Part shown: positions 36,590-51,500 of the stretch, piece after piece | Layout: every line of letters begins with the position of its first letter | Numbering within the stretch: the stretch's first letter is position 1 | Notes under the pieces: generated by a model | The model's database searches: none | What the model saw: the letters and a program-made list of their open reading frames with translations, nothing else | Told to the model about the DNA's origin: nothing | Origin: Aricia agestis | Lineage: Eukaryota; Arthropoda; Insecta; Lepidoptera; Lycaenidae | DNA: 64,000 nucleotides | Assembly (NCBI RefSeq): GCF_905147365.1 | Contig: NC_056412.1 | Span: 10,284,001 to 10,348,000, forward strand | Direction: 5' to 3' | Program-made: the position numbers and the translations under genes

Positions 36590-39500
36590 GTGAGTCCCAC
36601 TCATGTAATATTTATAATTCGTTCTGCGAGGAAACCGTACATTTTCCTGAAAAAAAAAGGCCTATATCCTTGCCCGTGTTCCACTATCTGTGCCAAATTA
36701 CGTACAAATCGGTTTGGTAATTCATTATATTAGCGCGTTTTAACTCTTAAGGTTTATAATATCAGTATACATATAATATCAGTGTACATATATTAAAAAT
36801 AATTAATTTGTCTGAAAAACGACATGTTAGGTACCTACTCATGGTATTACCATAATATCACTACAGTTTTGTATTACTTAGGTTCTGACCGCGGAAAGCC
36901 TTTTCTGCGCAATATACACTAATTAATAAAATACGCCTAAAGTTTGTTTACAAAGACTATTTTGTACTGCAAACGAGCTTTTGCCCGCAGCTTCGCTCGC
37001 GTTAAGAAGTATTAGTAAATACAAACTTGCATCCCCTATTTTAACCCCTTGTAGGTAGAATTGATCAAAATCCTTTCTTAGCGGATGCCTACGTCATATC
37101 ATCTACCTGCATTCCAAATTTCATCCCGATCGGTCCAGTGGTTTGGGCTGTGCGTTGATAGATCACCATGTCAGTCAGTCACCTTTGAGTTTTATATATA
37201 TAGACATAGCTGGGCATTAACTCGTTAATCCGTTAATCGTTAATTAACGAAGTTAACATTTTGATTAACGGATTAACTTTTAAGTTAACGTTTATAAATA
37301 TTAACGGACTGGTTAACTTCCGTTAATATGCAGAAGTCCGTTAATCGTTAATCCAATGGCTACTATTTACCGCACGGCACCGCGGCGCGGCGCGAAAACA
37401 GGTTCAGACGAAATAAAAACAATACTAGATATACATTTTCAGGCGCATGCGAGTGAGAAGAGATTTGTTTCGTTTCATCATTTCATTACTCAGCGCCGGT
37501 GCTTATAGAAAGAGTGATTTGTTTATTGTTATTATAAATCATTTGCATATTGATAAATAAGAGTACAGTATAATTTAGTTACCTAACTAAATAATACTGC
37601 ACTCTTCTTTAACAAAATACTTCTGTAATTATTGTATTCTACCTAGAATACAATAATTATAGAAGTATTTTGTTTTGTCCCTAACCGGTTAACTTCCAAA
37701 ACCTTAAACCAACAGGTTTTGTATGTCACTAACGCAATGATATAAGTTACAACAAGGCCATATTACACATATTAACGGATTAACGATTAACGTTAACTTG
37801 CGTTAATTCGTCCGAAATGTAACGCTTTAACGTTTAACGAAGCTAACATTTTTTTTTAACGGATTAACAATTAACAAAGTTAATTATTTGATTAACGGTG
37901 CCCAGCTATGTATATAGATATCAACATATATAGTTAGCACAATAAATCCTAATTGTAAGTAAATATATATTATATTACGAGGAACCCGTGCCACAGTATA
38001 GCAATATATTGCTATACTGTGCCTGTGCGGAATATTTCGTTTCCTCTCAAATTACATCAGGAATTTAATAACATTATGGCGACCGTCAATATACTTTGAA
38101 ACTTTTCCGCAAAGTTAACGACAATTTTGTATCTAACGTTTAAAGTGGTAATTTGGAGAAGCTAATTTTTTTGAGTTAATTTTCGTTACTTATAATGATA
38201 CAGAATCAATGTTAGGTTCAAAGCCAGTTTAGCTCAAGCAAAGTAGTAGCAAGAAAAAAATAATTTTCTTGTCATTGACTATATTATATAGCGCTATATA
38301 GGTAGCGCTAATATATTTTAATCAACAATTACTATCTTTTAATTCTACCGATAACTATAGAATCTGTTCTTGAAATTGGTAAATGTTCTTATAATTCTCG
38401 TAGATCATAGCAAAGTAATTTACGTAGCAAATAATTCTAATGTAGCCCCAGTAGAATGTTATTAAATATGTATCTCAACTGGTTTGGCTGACGTAATTTT
38501 TTTATAATATTAGGACAAACAGGTCGTGAACAAAAAGGGTTGCCATAAACCGGAGCGTCCGTCGCGATATTAAAAAAAGGGGACGAACGATATTGCAATA
38601 TCACATTTATACGAAATGTCCAACATCCAGATCGTATTGATAAAAATAAGCGTTTTTTTATTGTGACCTAATATTATATCCTCCGTTATTTGACGAGAGC
38701 CACGATGCTGGGAAAACTAGATAGCGCCACGTATCTGCTTTCGACAGACCCCTCGTATAATCTAAATAGAACCGCCGCCGATCAATCTTCTAAGCCCCCT
38801 AGTTTGTATAAGGGTTCTAAAATAATTACATTAATCAACTAGAAAACTAAACAATTTGCAATATTATAGCGAGACTCGATTGCAATCTTTTCGAGTTTAT
38901 AGCGCATACCTAACGTTGTAAAATAAGAGCGCACTAAATCTCCGGGGTAAAAGTTCAATTTCTTAAATAACGCTACACACATGAGCTTCGAATGCACGAG
39001 CAAGTGCGGAAAATTGGGCGAAGTCGGCGCGGGCGGGCGGCAGAGCGGGCGGCAGGGCGGGCGGCAGGGCGGGCGGCCGAACGGCGCGGTGCGGCCGAAG
39101 CCGGCGTGCACGCTTCTGATAAAATTTATGGCCACTTCCCCTTTAAAACAATATTGAGGGCTCAGTTGGGATTTATGTCTCGCCGCTGCTGCAGCGACTC
39201 AATTTATTCTTCAATTTTTCATACAATAACTCACATACGTATTACGAGTGATGGATGAAAAGGACTAACTTTCGGGCTTTAATAGGAGCCTCCAGATGCG
39301 AATCTCCAAATTGGTTGAAGTTTATTGCCCACTTATGTCAGGCTTAACTCGCCCTCGTAGCCTTTCACGAAGTAAATAATTTATGACGTCGATTGTTCTG
39401 ATTCTGATATTAGAAAATTGTACTCTGTTGAAGTAATTGAAATTTACTAACGTCAGCCATACGCTGCAACACGATATTATAATGTCTTGAGGTCAACAAC

Positions 39501-42500
39501 ATTGTTGTAAATGTTAATGTTATACGTATTTAACAATATGCACTGTACAAATTACAATTGAATTCTCTATCCGTACCAAATTACTAATTAGTGTTTAGAA
39601 TGAGGATAACTGTCTATTTTACTAAAGTCTACCATAGCTGAATGTAGTTTAGTAGAGCTTGGTAGTGTAAATTAAAAAAAAATGTCCATAATAATCTTAC
39701 TAGTAGAGTACTTAATCTTGTAGAGTTCCCTCCGGGATCAGCTAAGCCGGGTAGGTTTCCAGCCTCACCCGGAGCCCCAATTGCATTGAAATTTGGAGGT
39801 TCGCATAATGATGCTTCCCCACTCCCGACGCGGAACAGAGAATAGCTCATTATCTTTGTTACTCTATGGCCTAATGATCGTATGCCTCGTGGCTGCTTTC
39901 CTTGCCTTTAAACCTTCCGGAACTCCCACTGCAGGCCATGACGTCCTCTCTGGAACGAAGATGAGCAACTTGGCGAAGACCTTCGTAACCAGCAGTCACG
40001 ATGGATCTACCGCTAGGGCAGTAGCTGCCGCCTAGGAGACCGTACGGCACCTCCTGGTAACCCTCACTACTACATTGCGAAGAGTAGCTGCCGTCCGGCT
40101 AATGGCCGCCTTATTACTACGAAATTAGTAACGAAATCTGCCTATATTGAACCACCGTACAGAGCTAAGCTCCGACAGACTGGATTCTGGCGGCTATACT
40201 CTGGAGAGTATAGCTGCTGTGGTCCCTACATTTAAGCGTCGGACTCATTTTGACCTTCGACCCTCTGATAACAAGTGCTCCGGGTGGGGGTGCTTTTCTT
40301 CAGGTCCATGGAAGAGCAGGGCTTCAGTATGTGCTTATGTAATATATCAATATTTTTATTTTAAATGATTATTATGATATCTGTCAGATAAAGTTAAAAA
40401 TCTATGAAAAATTGGGATATCAATTAAAAATTAAGAATAGATAATATTGTTAAATGATTTTGGTAATTAACACGTCATATTTTTGCTAAGCTACAGTGGA
40501 ACAAAATAAAAAATATTTGATTTTTCTAATTAAAAAATGCAACCTTTTACTAAATTGTTTGATTTCAAAACCGCGTATCTTTAATATAAAGCCTACTTAT
40601 TTTGTAACTACTTAATACAAAAACGCGTAAGTTTTTGACTTGACTTTACACAAAACCTAAGCCAATTGCGAACAAATTTACGTTACTAACTACTAAAGGA
40701 AAGTACAAAGAACTAGCTGTTAAGTTCAGTCGGTAATAGGAGTCAAAATAGCTAAGATATTCAGTTTTTTCTTCCTCCTGTAAAATCATCAAAAAGCAGA
40801 TACGCGGTATTTACCAACTGCTCATACGCGGTATGGCACGCGCAGCGACGAATTATGTACCTAAGGCCCTATTTTGCATAAGAGCTAAGACAGTCTGGAA
40901 TGTATCATACAAAAATAATATTCTACTAGGTGTAAAATATAGTAGGAAAGAAGTCAACATAATTTTGGTAATAAATTACACATTACTTATAGGTTTCTTT
41001 GTAATATCATATCAATGAATGATAATAAATAGCTTCCAAAGATACATTACGGCGGCAAAGGCAATCGGAAATGGGTTTCGGGAGGGCGAGTCGACGATCG
41101 AATACTAAAAAGAAATTGTTTGATTAAAATATGGCGCATCCATACTGCCACTGGAATCTCTGTAATTTATTTATTATTTTCCCTCTTTGATCGAACAAAA
41201 ATGTTGTCCGAATAAATATGAGCTTAGTAATTACCCCGTGTACGAAACGGATAGGAATTAATTAAAATTTGGATGAAAATATTAAAAACGTAATTAATAT
41301 TAAACACAGCAATGAAAAGCGATTAAGAAACCGTTCTTTGCTATGAAATAATTGGAATTTTAATTGCTCAAACAGAAAACTCTTTCTTTAGAATTCGTTT
41401 ACCGCTGCCATTAGGCTTAATTCAAAAATTAATTTAAACTTTCGCAAGGTTGAGCTGGGAAGCGAGCTCCGTAAAGGCAATATCAATTTCATAATTTTAA
41501 TTAAAAAAACTAAGTTCTCTGATGACAAAGTCTCGTACTTTTTTAATAACGGAAATGTTAACGATGGCGAATTTCGCCGGCGACGGCGCGCGGGACGGCG
41601 GCGTCTCGCTACTGTAACGAGCCGGCTTTGACCGTGTTCAGCTGCTGTAAACTTTGTAAATACCTCATCAATTTACTAGCTGTACTTTATCATTAACATT
41701 AATATTCATGCTTACCTAGTTTTAAGTATAGTCCGTGCAATTCACGAAGACGCGCCCCACCACTTTTTGGGTGAGCATTTTTCCCTTTGACCGTGACGCT
41801 TTTTCTTAATTGGTCTATTTATTGTAGTGTGACCATGCACTCATAGGTAATAAGTGTGTACCGATAACACTCAAACATTGGCGAAAGCTTGCACAGTCAT
41901 TAGGAGTAATGGGGCGCGTCTTCGTGGATTGCGCGGACTATAATTATATATTAATACAGCATCCGATACTTCGAAAAAGTCACTTGACAGTTGACGAAGC
42001 TTTTTTTCATCATGCAAAAATGTTTATTATACCTAATAGGACTTAGGAGTTTTAATTGCGCACGCGCGTTTTCAATTTAGCATCTTTTCAGTCGCTTGTC
42101 GTTGCAAATTGCTACATACAGAAACAAGTGAACAATTAGCGAGTAATTGATTTCTGTGTAAAAATGATTAGAACAAAACCCGCATGGCGCGTAATTGCGC
42201 CCGTATATCGACGCGCAATCAGCGGCATTGTTTACGGCACACAGCTAAATCATCGGGGACGCCATTTTAATCCGCTAATTCTGTGCCAATTGTTATCTAA
42301 CAGCTCCCATTAAGCCCTTTCAAATGCCCACGCCTATTTGTACATTTTGTACTGACTAGTCCCACTACGAGCACTTAATGAAGGCGTGAGCAATGCGTCT
42401 TGCGACATGTAGACGAGACAAGACGAACAACTTGCGGGCTCTATAAAATGTAGAGAAATGATATAGAGAGGATGAAGAGGATTTTTTGAAATATTTAAGT

Positions 42501-45500
42501 GCCGTAGGTCTTTCTCTCTTTTATGTCAAAATAATATCATGTCTTTTCTTTCGAAAATAAAATAACGAAGTACCTAGACGTAACAGGTTTCAGGACATAT
42601 TTTAATCCATGTTTAACACAAACCCACACTGGTAAAAACTACAGCCACAATCGTAATTGAAAATGTATTAATATGCCGTGATTTCTTTTTTAACAATATA
42701 CATAATTTATAATATTATCATGTCTTGTATAATCGAGAAACCAATGCTTAATCTGATTTTAATTACAGCTAATTCACTTTAAAATAAACGCAAGACTATA
42801 TAAATAATTGCCCCAGTAAAAACAATAATTGGTGTAACAACAAAAAATGTAATACAATGTTCATGTAAGGTGGCAAAAAAGGGTGAAAATATAATGTTAA
42901 TTATACTTGGATAAAATGTGCGTAACACATTGACTATTCATCAAGTTATACGCCGGCCGGAGTTAATTGCAAAGCGCAATAACGATTGTAAATTGCACGG
43001 AATAGTGATGTGGGTTCATTACAATAACCTGCCGTTTAATTGAATTCGCGGAATGTTGGTAGCTGCGGAGACTGCAGTGGAGACACGCATCGCTCCACGT
43101 GGGGCAGGGCTGCCAACATTATGGAGTATTGGACCTAGAAAGCTTTTTACTAATCTGTGTAGAAAATACTAAGAAACTAGGCTGTAAAAAAACAAGGCTA
43201 CAAGCCTGTCAAAAAATGTTAAAGGGCTTATTTTATTTTTTAATATGCATTTAGTCAAAATCGGTTCTTTCAATGTTACAAACAGACACTCCAATTTTAT
43301 ATTTTATATGTATGTATGTATGTATAGAGTATAGATGTAAGTATTTATTTATGGACTAAATTAATGTAGGTACTATTTGTAGTTTTAACCATCAATTAAT
43401 CAGGAACTGATAGTAGCTAACATCTTTATAAGCATTTCAAAGCTTAGAATGTTTTTATTGCAACTGGCAACCATTGTAAAGTGATTGCTAATTCATATTA
43501 CACCTACCACATTTCATAAATAAATTCAATATCGCGTTTCATAAATTCTTCTCGTTCCCTTATAAACCACATAGCACCTGTACAGTTGTAGTGTGGGAAC
43601 ATTTTAAATTAAAATACTCGATAACTAGGAAAACATTTTTTAAATTGTTGTAGTAAATAGCTGATTTACTTGATCTTACATATTCGTTACAAATTTTCAT
43701 TCTAATATTTTAAATGACTAAAATAATCGCCCAAAATCTCAATCTCAAGTATTGATGAGCCTTATTGCTTGTACCGCTATCACTAAAGTTCTTAACAATA
43801 ATTTGCGGGAACATTTCCAAAATCAAAATGGTTGAATGCAATTAAAATAACTTCTCGTTAAACTCAAATTACATTCCTAACGAATGAGGTAATCGGAGAA
43901 CCTGGGTATTGTGTTTAATCATATTTCGTGCTCACTGGAAACCGTACACAATACTCATTAGTCATAATATCGAATAAAGCGCTAAGTAATGAGTGGAAAT
44001 AATTGAACGACCAATTACTGTTTTGATGTGGCACTCCGCCGTACACCGGCCTCTGCAAGTGTGTAGACTGTTACTATGTATTTCTTAGAATTTCAAATCC
44101 ACATACGTGAATTTATACTATACGCTATTAACGCACTGTTTAAGTTTTTTTTTTTTTCTCCAAAATCATGCGATCAGTCTTTCAGACTATGAGCAGATGA
44201 GTTTAACGAATTGTGGCAGGCGGAGATTGTTCCCCATTGGGCACATCTCTATATTGATTATTTTGGATCTTAATCATCAATCAGTGTGTCTAAGTCCAGG
44301 ATGTTTCGCCTTTTAAGGCGATTAGTAGTGTCTCTGTGTAGGAGCATTTGAGCCAGCTGATTTGGGTGGTTTTTTAGGCGAAGTTTGTACTTTGTGCTGA
44401 GCATTTTAATTTCCTCTTTCACTGTCTGAGGGCCCAAGAATTCGTGTACTTCTGAGTTTTTAATGAACCATGGGGCGTTGCACATCTGTTTAAGTACACA
44501 ATTTTGAGCTCTTTGGATTATGCTTATATTTGAGGCATTTGCTGAGCCCCACAGTTGTAGGCCGTAGGTCCAGATTGGCTTGATAATTGATTTATATATA
44601 AGCAGTTTGTTGTTAATAGCCAGTTTAGATGTTCGTCCAATCAGCCATGAGAGATCTCTTGAGCGGATGTTCCGCTCTTTTCTTTTGGTTTCAATGTGCT
44701 TCTTCCAGGTTAGTCGGCTATCAAGATGCATACCCAGGTACTTAACGGTATCACTTTGGGGAAGCTCTCTTTCTCCGAGTTTTACTGATGGACATTTGTC
44801 CCGACACAAAGTGAATGTTACTTGGATGGATTTGCTAGCACTAGCATTTATCCTCCATTTTGTGAGCCGTGAGTCAATTTTTGAGAGACTATTTTGCAAT
44901 TCTAGCGAGGCTATTGTTGGGGATTTATTTGATGCTAGAATGGCTGTATCTTCAGCATATGTTGCGGTTGTAACTCCTTGGGTCTGAGGCATGTCAGATG
45001 TAAAGATGGTATAAGGTACTGGACCGAAGACCGGACTCTGTGGTACTCCTGCTAGTATATTATAGAAGCCAGATGCTGTTACCTTCTTTTACTTGAGAAA
45101 TTCTATCAATGAGGTAAGAGTTAAGCAGATGGTAAAAAGAGTGCGATATGTGTCGTTTGATTTTGCACAGCAGACCTTTGTGCCACACTCTATCAAAGGC
45201 TTGTTGAACGTCTAAAAAGACCCCAGCACAATACTCTTTTCGTTCCAGGGCCGCTCTTATGGTGTGACAGACTCTATGTACCTGCTCTACTGTAGCGTGT
45301 TCAGCTCTAAATCCAAACTGATGGTCTGGTATAAGGCTTTGACACGAGTCCAGGAGTCTTTTCAAGATTATCTTTTCTAGCAGTTTCGAGAGAATTGACA
45401 GTAAGCTGATAGGTCTGTAGGAAGTTACGTCATGCTGTGGTTTTCCCGATTTGTGTATCATTATGACTTGGGAAACCTTCCATATTAACGGATAGTATCC

Positions 45501-48500
45501 TACTCTAAGTATGCTGTTGAAGAGCATTGTGAGGTACAGCAAACCTCTCTTCGGAAGTTCCATGAGAATCTTTTTGTCTATGAGGTCAGAACCTGGTGCT
45601 TTCTTGTCCTCCATCTTTTTTATGATTCTCTTAATCTCTTGTGGATTTGTTGGTTTTAGAGGTAGGTCCATTTGCAGGGGTTGTTTAATAGTATCGTCGA
45701 TGTCATTTTCAGAAAATGAGTGTTCTGCTTCATTGGGAGTGAATATTTTGGCTAGGTGTTCTGCAAAAATATTAGCTTTTTCTTGAGCTGATCTCGCCCA
45801 TTTGTTACCTTCCATTCTTATAGGAGGCTTAATAGTTTTTGGCTTCATATTGGATCTGGTTGATTTCCACAGAGAGTAGTTTGTTGTCTTCGTTGCTGTG
45901 AGAGATGTTAAGAGTTCTTCAATCGTAGCATTTTTGGCCTCGGCGATGCAATGCTTCAGCTCTCGTGTCGCTCTATTTAGGGCAGTTTTGTCATTGGGAT
46001 GTCTGCTGTGGTGCCATATCCTTCTTAGTCTTCTTTTTTCTAGAATTTTTTGTCTAATTTCAAGGGAGACCACGTTTTGCCTTGGCTATTATTTGTAACA
46101 GGGGGGGGTGCTACTCCAGCATGCCTCTTGGATTACCTCGGTGAGTATTTTAGCTGCGTCTTCTATATCTTCTTCGGTTTTTAAAGCTACTTTTAATCTT
46201 AAGTGATCGTCTACAATTCGTCTAAAGTTGTCCCAGTCAGTTATCTTACTGTATAATTTTGACGACTTTTGTGTGTACACAGACGAGCTCACTGTAAGGA
46301 TTACAGGCACGTGGTTAGAAGGACCGTCAAGGTATGTATCTACTTTATGAAATAATCGAGCTAGTCCTTTCAGCACAAAAAAAGTCTATAATATCTGGAA
46401 GCCTATTAGGGTCAGTAGGCCAGTGCGTCGGTTCGGCTGGAGTAATCGTTTTTATTTTGTGTATAAGCACTTCTTGAGCTCCCTACCTCTTGTGGTAGTT
46501 AATCTGGAACCCCAGTGTACATGTTTGGAGTTCCAGTCACCTCCAACTATAAATCGAGTCTCTAGTTTTTCAAAGAACTCTGTAAATTGCCTTCAGTAAT
46601 TTTATGTTTAGGTGGGCAATAAATTGAAGCCACATTAAAGTTTCACATTTTTTGTGTAAATTTTTACCGTGGTTGCTTGTATGTGTTCTGTTTGAAATGG
46701 CGGCATTTCATGGTGTTCTAGTGAAGATCTTACTAATACAGCTGTTCCTCCATGTGCCGTGCCGTCCGGATGATTTGTGGTATATATGTTGTAATTTTTT
46801 ATTTTTATTTTGTTATTAGATGGAAAATGAGTCTCAGATACTAATAATATGTCTATGTCTATATTTGATAAAGATTTCAACTTCTTCTTTGTTTGGGGAT
46901 AGACCATTGGTGTTCCAAGTTGCTATCTTGAGTGTGTCAATCATTTTGTCAAGGTGTTGACAAGTGTTGTGAGAAGCCCCATTAAGGCTGTTTAAGCACT
47001 ATTTAAGTAAAAAAAGTAAAAATGTAAGTTAAACAGAAAATATCATTTCATAAAATTAAAAATTTGTACGTTTACTAAGTGCAAAGGAGAGCGTTCACGC
47101 GCCGTACTGCGTACAATAATTCTGGTCCAACGAAAAAATGCAATAATATAAAATCAAGCACAAACTCATAAAATGTGGTTTAAGATTATCATATAAGTTA
47201 TGGTTTATGCTACTTATGACTTAAAAGTAGTGGTGCTGTGTAGCCAATTGTGTATTATAAGTTCATTACCATGGTACGTTTTTCTACCTTAACCCGGTAA
47301 CGAGGAAAGCGGTTTTTCAAACTGTGTTCAGCAACGCTTTTTCCGTAATCACATTATGCGGACAACATGCATAACCAAAAATGGTTATAACGCACTTAGA
47401 GTTTAATGGAGCGTTGGTAGAAAATGTAGATAGTGGTGATGTAAATTACCGTTAACGGTTTTTATGTCGAAGAAATTTACACATGCGTATTCTAGGAACA
47501 TCGAGAAAGCGACGACAAATCGCTCTCGACTCTCGAGTTCTCGACCTACCGTGGAAATGAAATGACATGCTGTTCTTATATATCGAGCATAGGCGCAATA
47601 AAAATTTAAATTGCTTCACACAGTATTGTAACCTAACTAGGCGTTATATTGATTGTGGTAAGGGGACTAGATTTTATCATGGACTAGAGATAGATGATGT
47701 AGCCATTGGCTAAAAAAATTGTGTTTTTAAAATACATAAAGAAATCTGAACACCGCTGCTGGGAGCTAATTTTGGTTTGAGCGCTGTTTGGAGAATTTCG
47801 CGTCTTAGGTAAAACACGTTCTTAATATTATCATAATATACGTCTTATTATTTAAGTAAAATTATATGTATGCATACTTTGTAAAGGTAGAAACAGTTCT
47901 TTATGCTGGAGTAAATTAAAAACATGCGCCATGTACCTAAACATTTTTTTCTACGACGCTGTAATCAACAGTAAAATTAACACGACAAAAACTATAAAGT
48001 CAAGGTGTTAATTATATCTTAGAGTACCAAGTACAATCTTGCTAAGCTTGTCCGACTCTTATATTACTATGCAGTGGGCACACGGCTTTATTAACTAGGA
48101 ATAATTATAAACCCGTGTTAGCAATAAAAAGTTTGCAGTATTTTTACTGCGATTTCATTATTGCTAATTGATGTTAATTTGTAGATTGGCAATTATGATA
48201 CATAATGTAAAGGTAATCTTACCTTTCCATACTGGTTTATGTGTATATATGTTAGTCAATAAGACTTGCATTGTTCTATACAGCTCACACGCGTTTTTTC
48301 ACAATGCTTATTAATGAGTAATGACAATTAGAATAATTGCTCACATTTTTCAGTAATAGGAATTCTTTGAACTTTACTGTTCTACGTTTATTATACTACA
48401 GAAGGTAATTTATATTGTTACTAGATGACGCCCGCAACTCAGTTGCGCCAAAACTCGTTTATCGCGCGGGAACCGTACATTTTTTCGGAATAAAAAGTAT

Positions 48501-51500
48501 CCTATGTCCTTTCCCGGGACTAAAAGTATCACCATGCCAAATTTCAGCAAAATCGGTTCAGCGGTTTGGGTGTGAAGAGGTAACAGACAGACAGACAGAC
48601 ACACTTTCGCATTTATAATATTAGTATGGATGTTGCATTAGGTTTTAGTGAGCTCTTTCACGCTATCATCTACGGGAGGGTGAAAATGGAAAAATATGAA
48701 GGGCCCTTATAAGTCAATTTGAACAGCTCTATCACGCATTTCTATTAACGCCATTAGTTCTTGAAGACTGAATAAGTAGCAATAGTCTCGGTGCAGTGGT
48801 CGTGTGCATCATATTTAATGGGCAATGGGCATTAATATAGTCCAATTAAGTGTACTGTCACAATGTATGGCGATGCGCAAGATCGATCGCCCTGAGTTAT
48901 GTCCACCCCGTTACCCCTTCAATTGCCCTTGATTGGTTTGACGTGTTGTGTATGTTGTAATTCAAAACGGGTCGTTTCATACCCTTTGAGCTTACCCCTA
49001 TAATTTGAAAATCGTTTATAATTATAAACAATAGAGCTTTTTAGATTATAATAATTGTTAACTGTCGTGTTGTTATGAAGAATATGTGCTCGTTACGTTG
49101 GGCCATGAATCTTGGTGACAATTACTTTAATTTTACAATGATTGTCATCAAGATTGTGCAGCTTTCTACAGTATGCACAGTTGACAACGATCATGGGCAA
49201 TCAAAGACAATCATAATAATATAACCTATAATAATAATAGGTCCCACACCGGTTTCGGTGACGGTGGCCGGTTTCATTGAAACCAGGCCAGCTACGCAGG
49301 AGTAATTTTATAGTGCCCAAGTGTGTGCGCAGTACACAAGAGCACTCTCTATTCCTTTACTCTCATAACCCAGTGGGACGGAAGACCGACACGACCGGCG
49401 AGAGATCAGGCGCAGGACCGACTTTTTACATGCCCATCCGACGCATGGATCATCTTACTTGTCAGACAATCAGGTGATCAGCCTGCATTGTCCTAACCAA
49501 ACTTGGAAATAACATGTTTCCAACGCGGGAATCGAACCCACAACCTCCGAGTCAAGAGCCGCGCTCTGTACCACTAGACCACGGGGGCAATATAACCTAT
49601 ACACATTCATGATCATTTGTCCATCTTAGGTCAATACGGAAACGCTAAATCGAAATAAAAAAAAACAATAAAAATTCTCGTAGACACCAACTAAATGAGA
49701 AATACTCAAAATTATAATGAGTAAGTATTCATAAACACATTTCTTGCAATAAGAGTAATAACTAATAAGACAAACTAAACAAGTGCAAACAACATGTACT
49801 TACTTTGTAAGCAATTCTTATTGTAGCAATACAAAAGAAAGATAACAATGTCTCATGGGAAACTGCGCGGGCGCATGTGACGTCAGTGATTAAGTAGCGT
49901 TACGCATCCCGGCGCCGCGCGAATTAATTGCACCAATTACAAAGAAAACAACGCGAATGTCAGCCAAGTATTAGATAATTAACCACCTTGTACCACCACC
50001 TGCTACTTAACGATATCATACACTACACTGAAATATGATGTGCTCTTCTGTGATATGGTTACGGCTTCACGCAACATTATTATGAGAAAGTAAAAAATCA
50101 TTGCAAATGAAAATTCAAACACGACTTACAACAAGGTCTGTGGTGTAGGCTCTTAGCATCGAAAAGGATGTTAGTAATATCAGAAGTATCACAACACACT
50201 TCGTTATCCGCCCAGATAAGCTACAGACAGCCTTAAGAGGAGTCCACACCGCCCTTTTTCCCATACAAACGTTGTCCCCTGTTTCCTCCCTGGATAATGC
50301 TAGTAGAGTTATAATTTTTTTCCTGAATATCTACGGCCACTAATACAATGTCCCTATGTTTTCTTTTTTTTCATAATTTAATTATTGAAAAAGATATGAA
50401 CGTTCAAAAACCCAAAAAAATTGCCAGATTTTCCGCTGTGTTCAAACGTCCAGGAAACAGATTTGGCTAGATTATACAAAAAAAGCAAAACATAGGAACA
50501 CAGCTCAAGCCTTTTTTTAATCTTTAATGAAAAAAGTACTTAAATCGGTTAAGTTTTGGAGAAGGAATCGGGGGACAACGAATCGTTGATTTTCTGGATT
50601 TTCTGCAGTTGTCTCTATCTCGTTCTGCGGTATAGGTAAGAGAGACAGCTATAGATATTTCACGTACTTTTTTTTCATTTCTCTAGCCCCTGGTGTATCC
50701 TCTTAATATAAGTACTGCTTCTTTAGTTTGTACTGAATAATGTTATATATTATAATGTTATAATATGAATGTTACTGAACTGAAAATCTCAATGCTATTC
50801 GAAAGAGTCTTGTAGCGCTCTATCAATAAATCAAACTTCATAGAAATCTTTGTCAACAGATCAGCAGGAGGACAACAAATACGCGCTAAGCAGCACCGTA
50901 ACCAGCAACCCTGGGGCAAGGCTCTGCGCGCAATGCGGCAAGGTCATCACAGAGAGGTTCCTCCTCAAAGCCATGGAGAGATTCTGGCACGAGGACTGCC
51001 TCAAGTGCGGTTGCTGCGACTGCCGGCTCGGAGAAGTCGGCTCCAAACTGTACTACAAAGCTGACTTGATGCTTTGTAAGAGAGACTACCTTAGGTGGGT
51101 GCTGGCCTTTGTAGATAGATGTTAATTTTAGAAAAGCCTCTATTAATGATGTTTTAATCGACGCGATGTTGTTATTAATTGAAACAGATTTGTTTCTGTT
51201 GAACAAATCAGAGAGAATGAAAAAGTTGAGTTACGTTTTTATTGTTATGAAAGTTTCAGATTCAGAACAATCTCAACATTCCCGGTATATTCTATTTAGA
51301 CGTTTACGTGAATAGGATGTATTTTTATTTAAAACATTGTCACCAGGTTATTCGGGGCCACGGGCAACTGCGTGGCGTGCAACAAAGTCATTCCCGCCTT
51401 CGAAATGGTGATGCGGGCGAAGAGCTTCGTCTACCACTTGGAGTGTTTCGCCTGCCAGCAGTGCAATCACAGGTTACATTTTAACTGTTTCAGTAAAAAC

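Noticed and set aside
46089..46376. Separate small host gene
   Set aside because: It is the end of the endonuclease region of the LINE, in a shifted frame between the endonuclease and reverse-transcriptase pieces.
49520..49592. tRNA gene on the minus strand
   Set aside because: A- and B-box-like words are present, but the anticodon arm pairs badly and a 250-bp SINE body follows, so it is a tRNA-derived SINE head.
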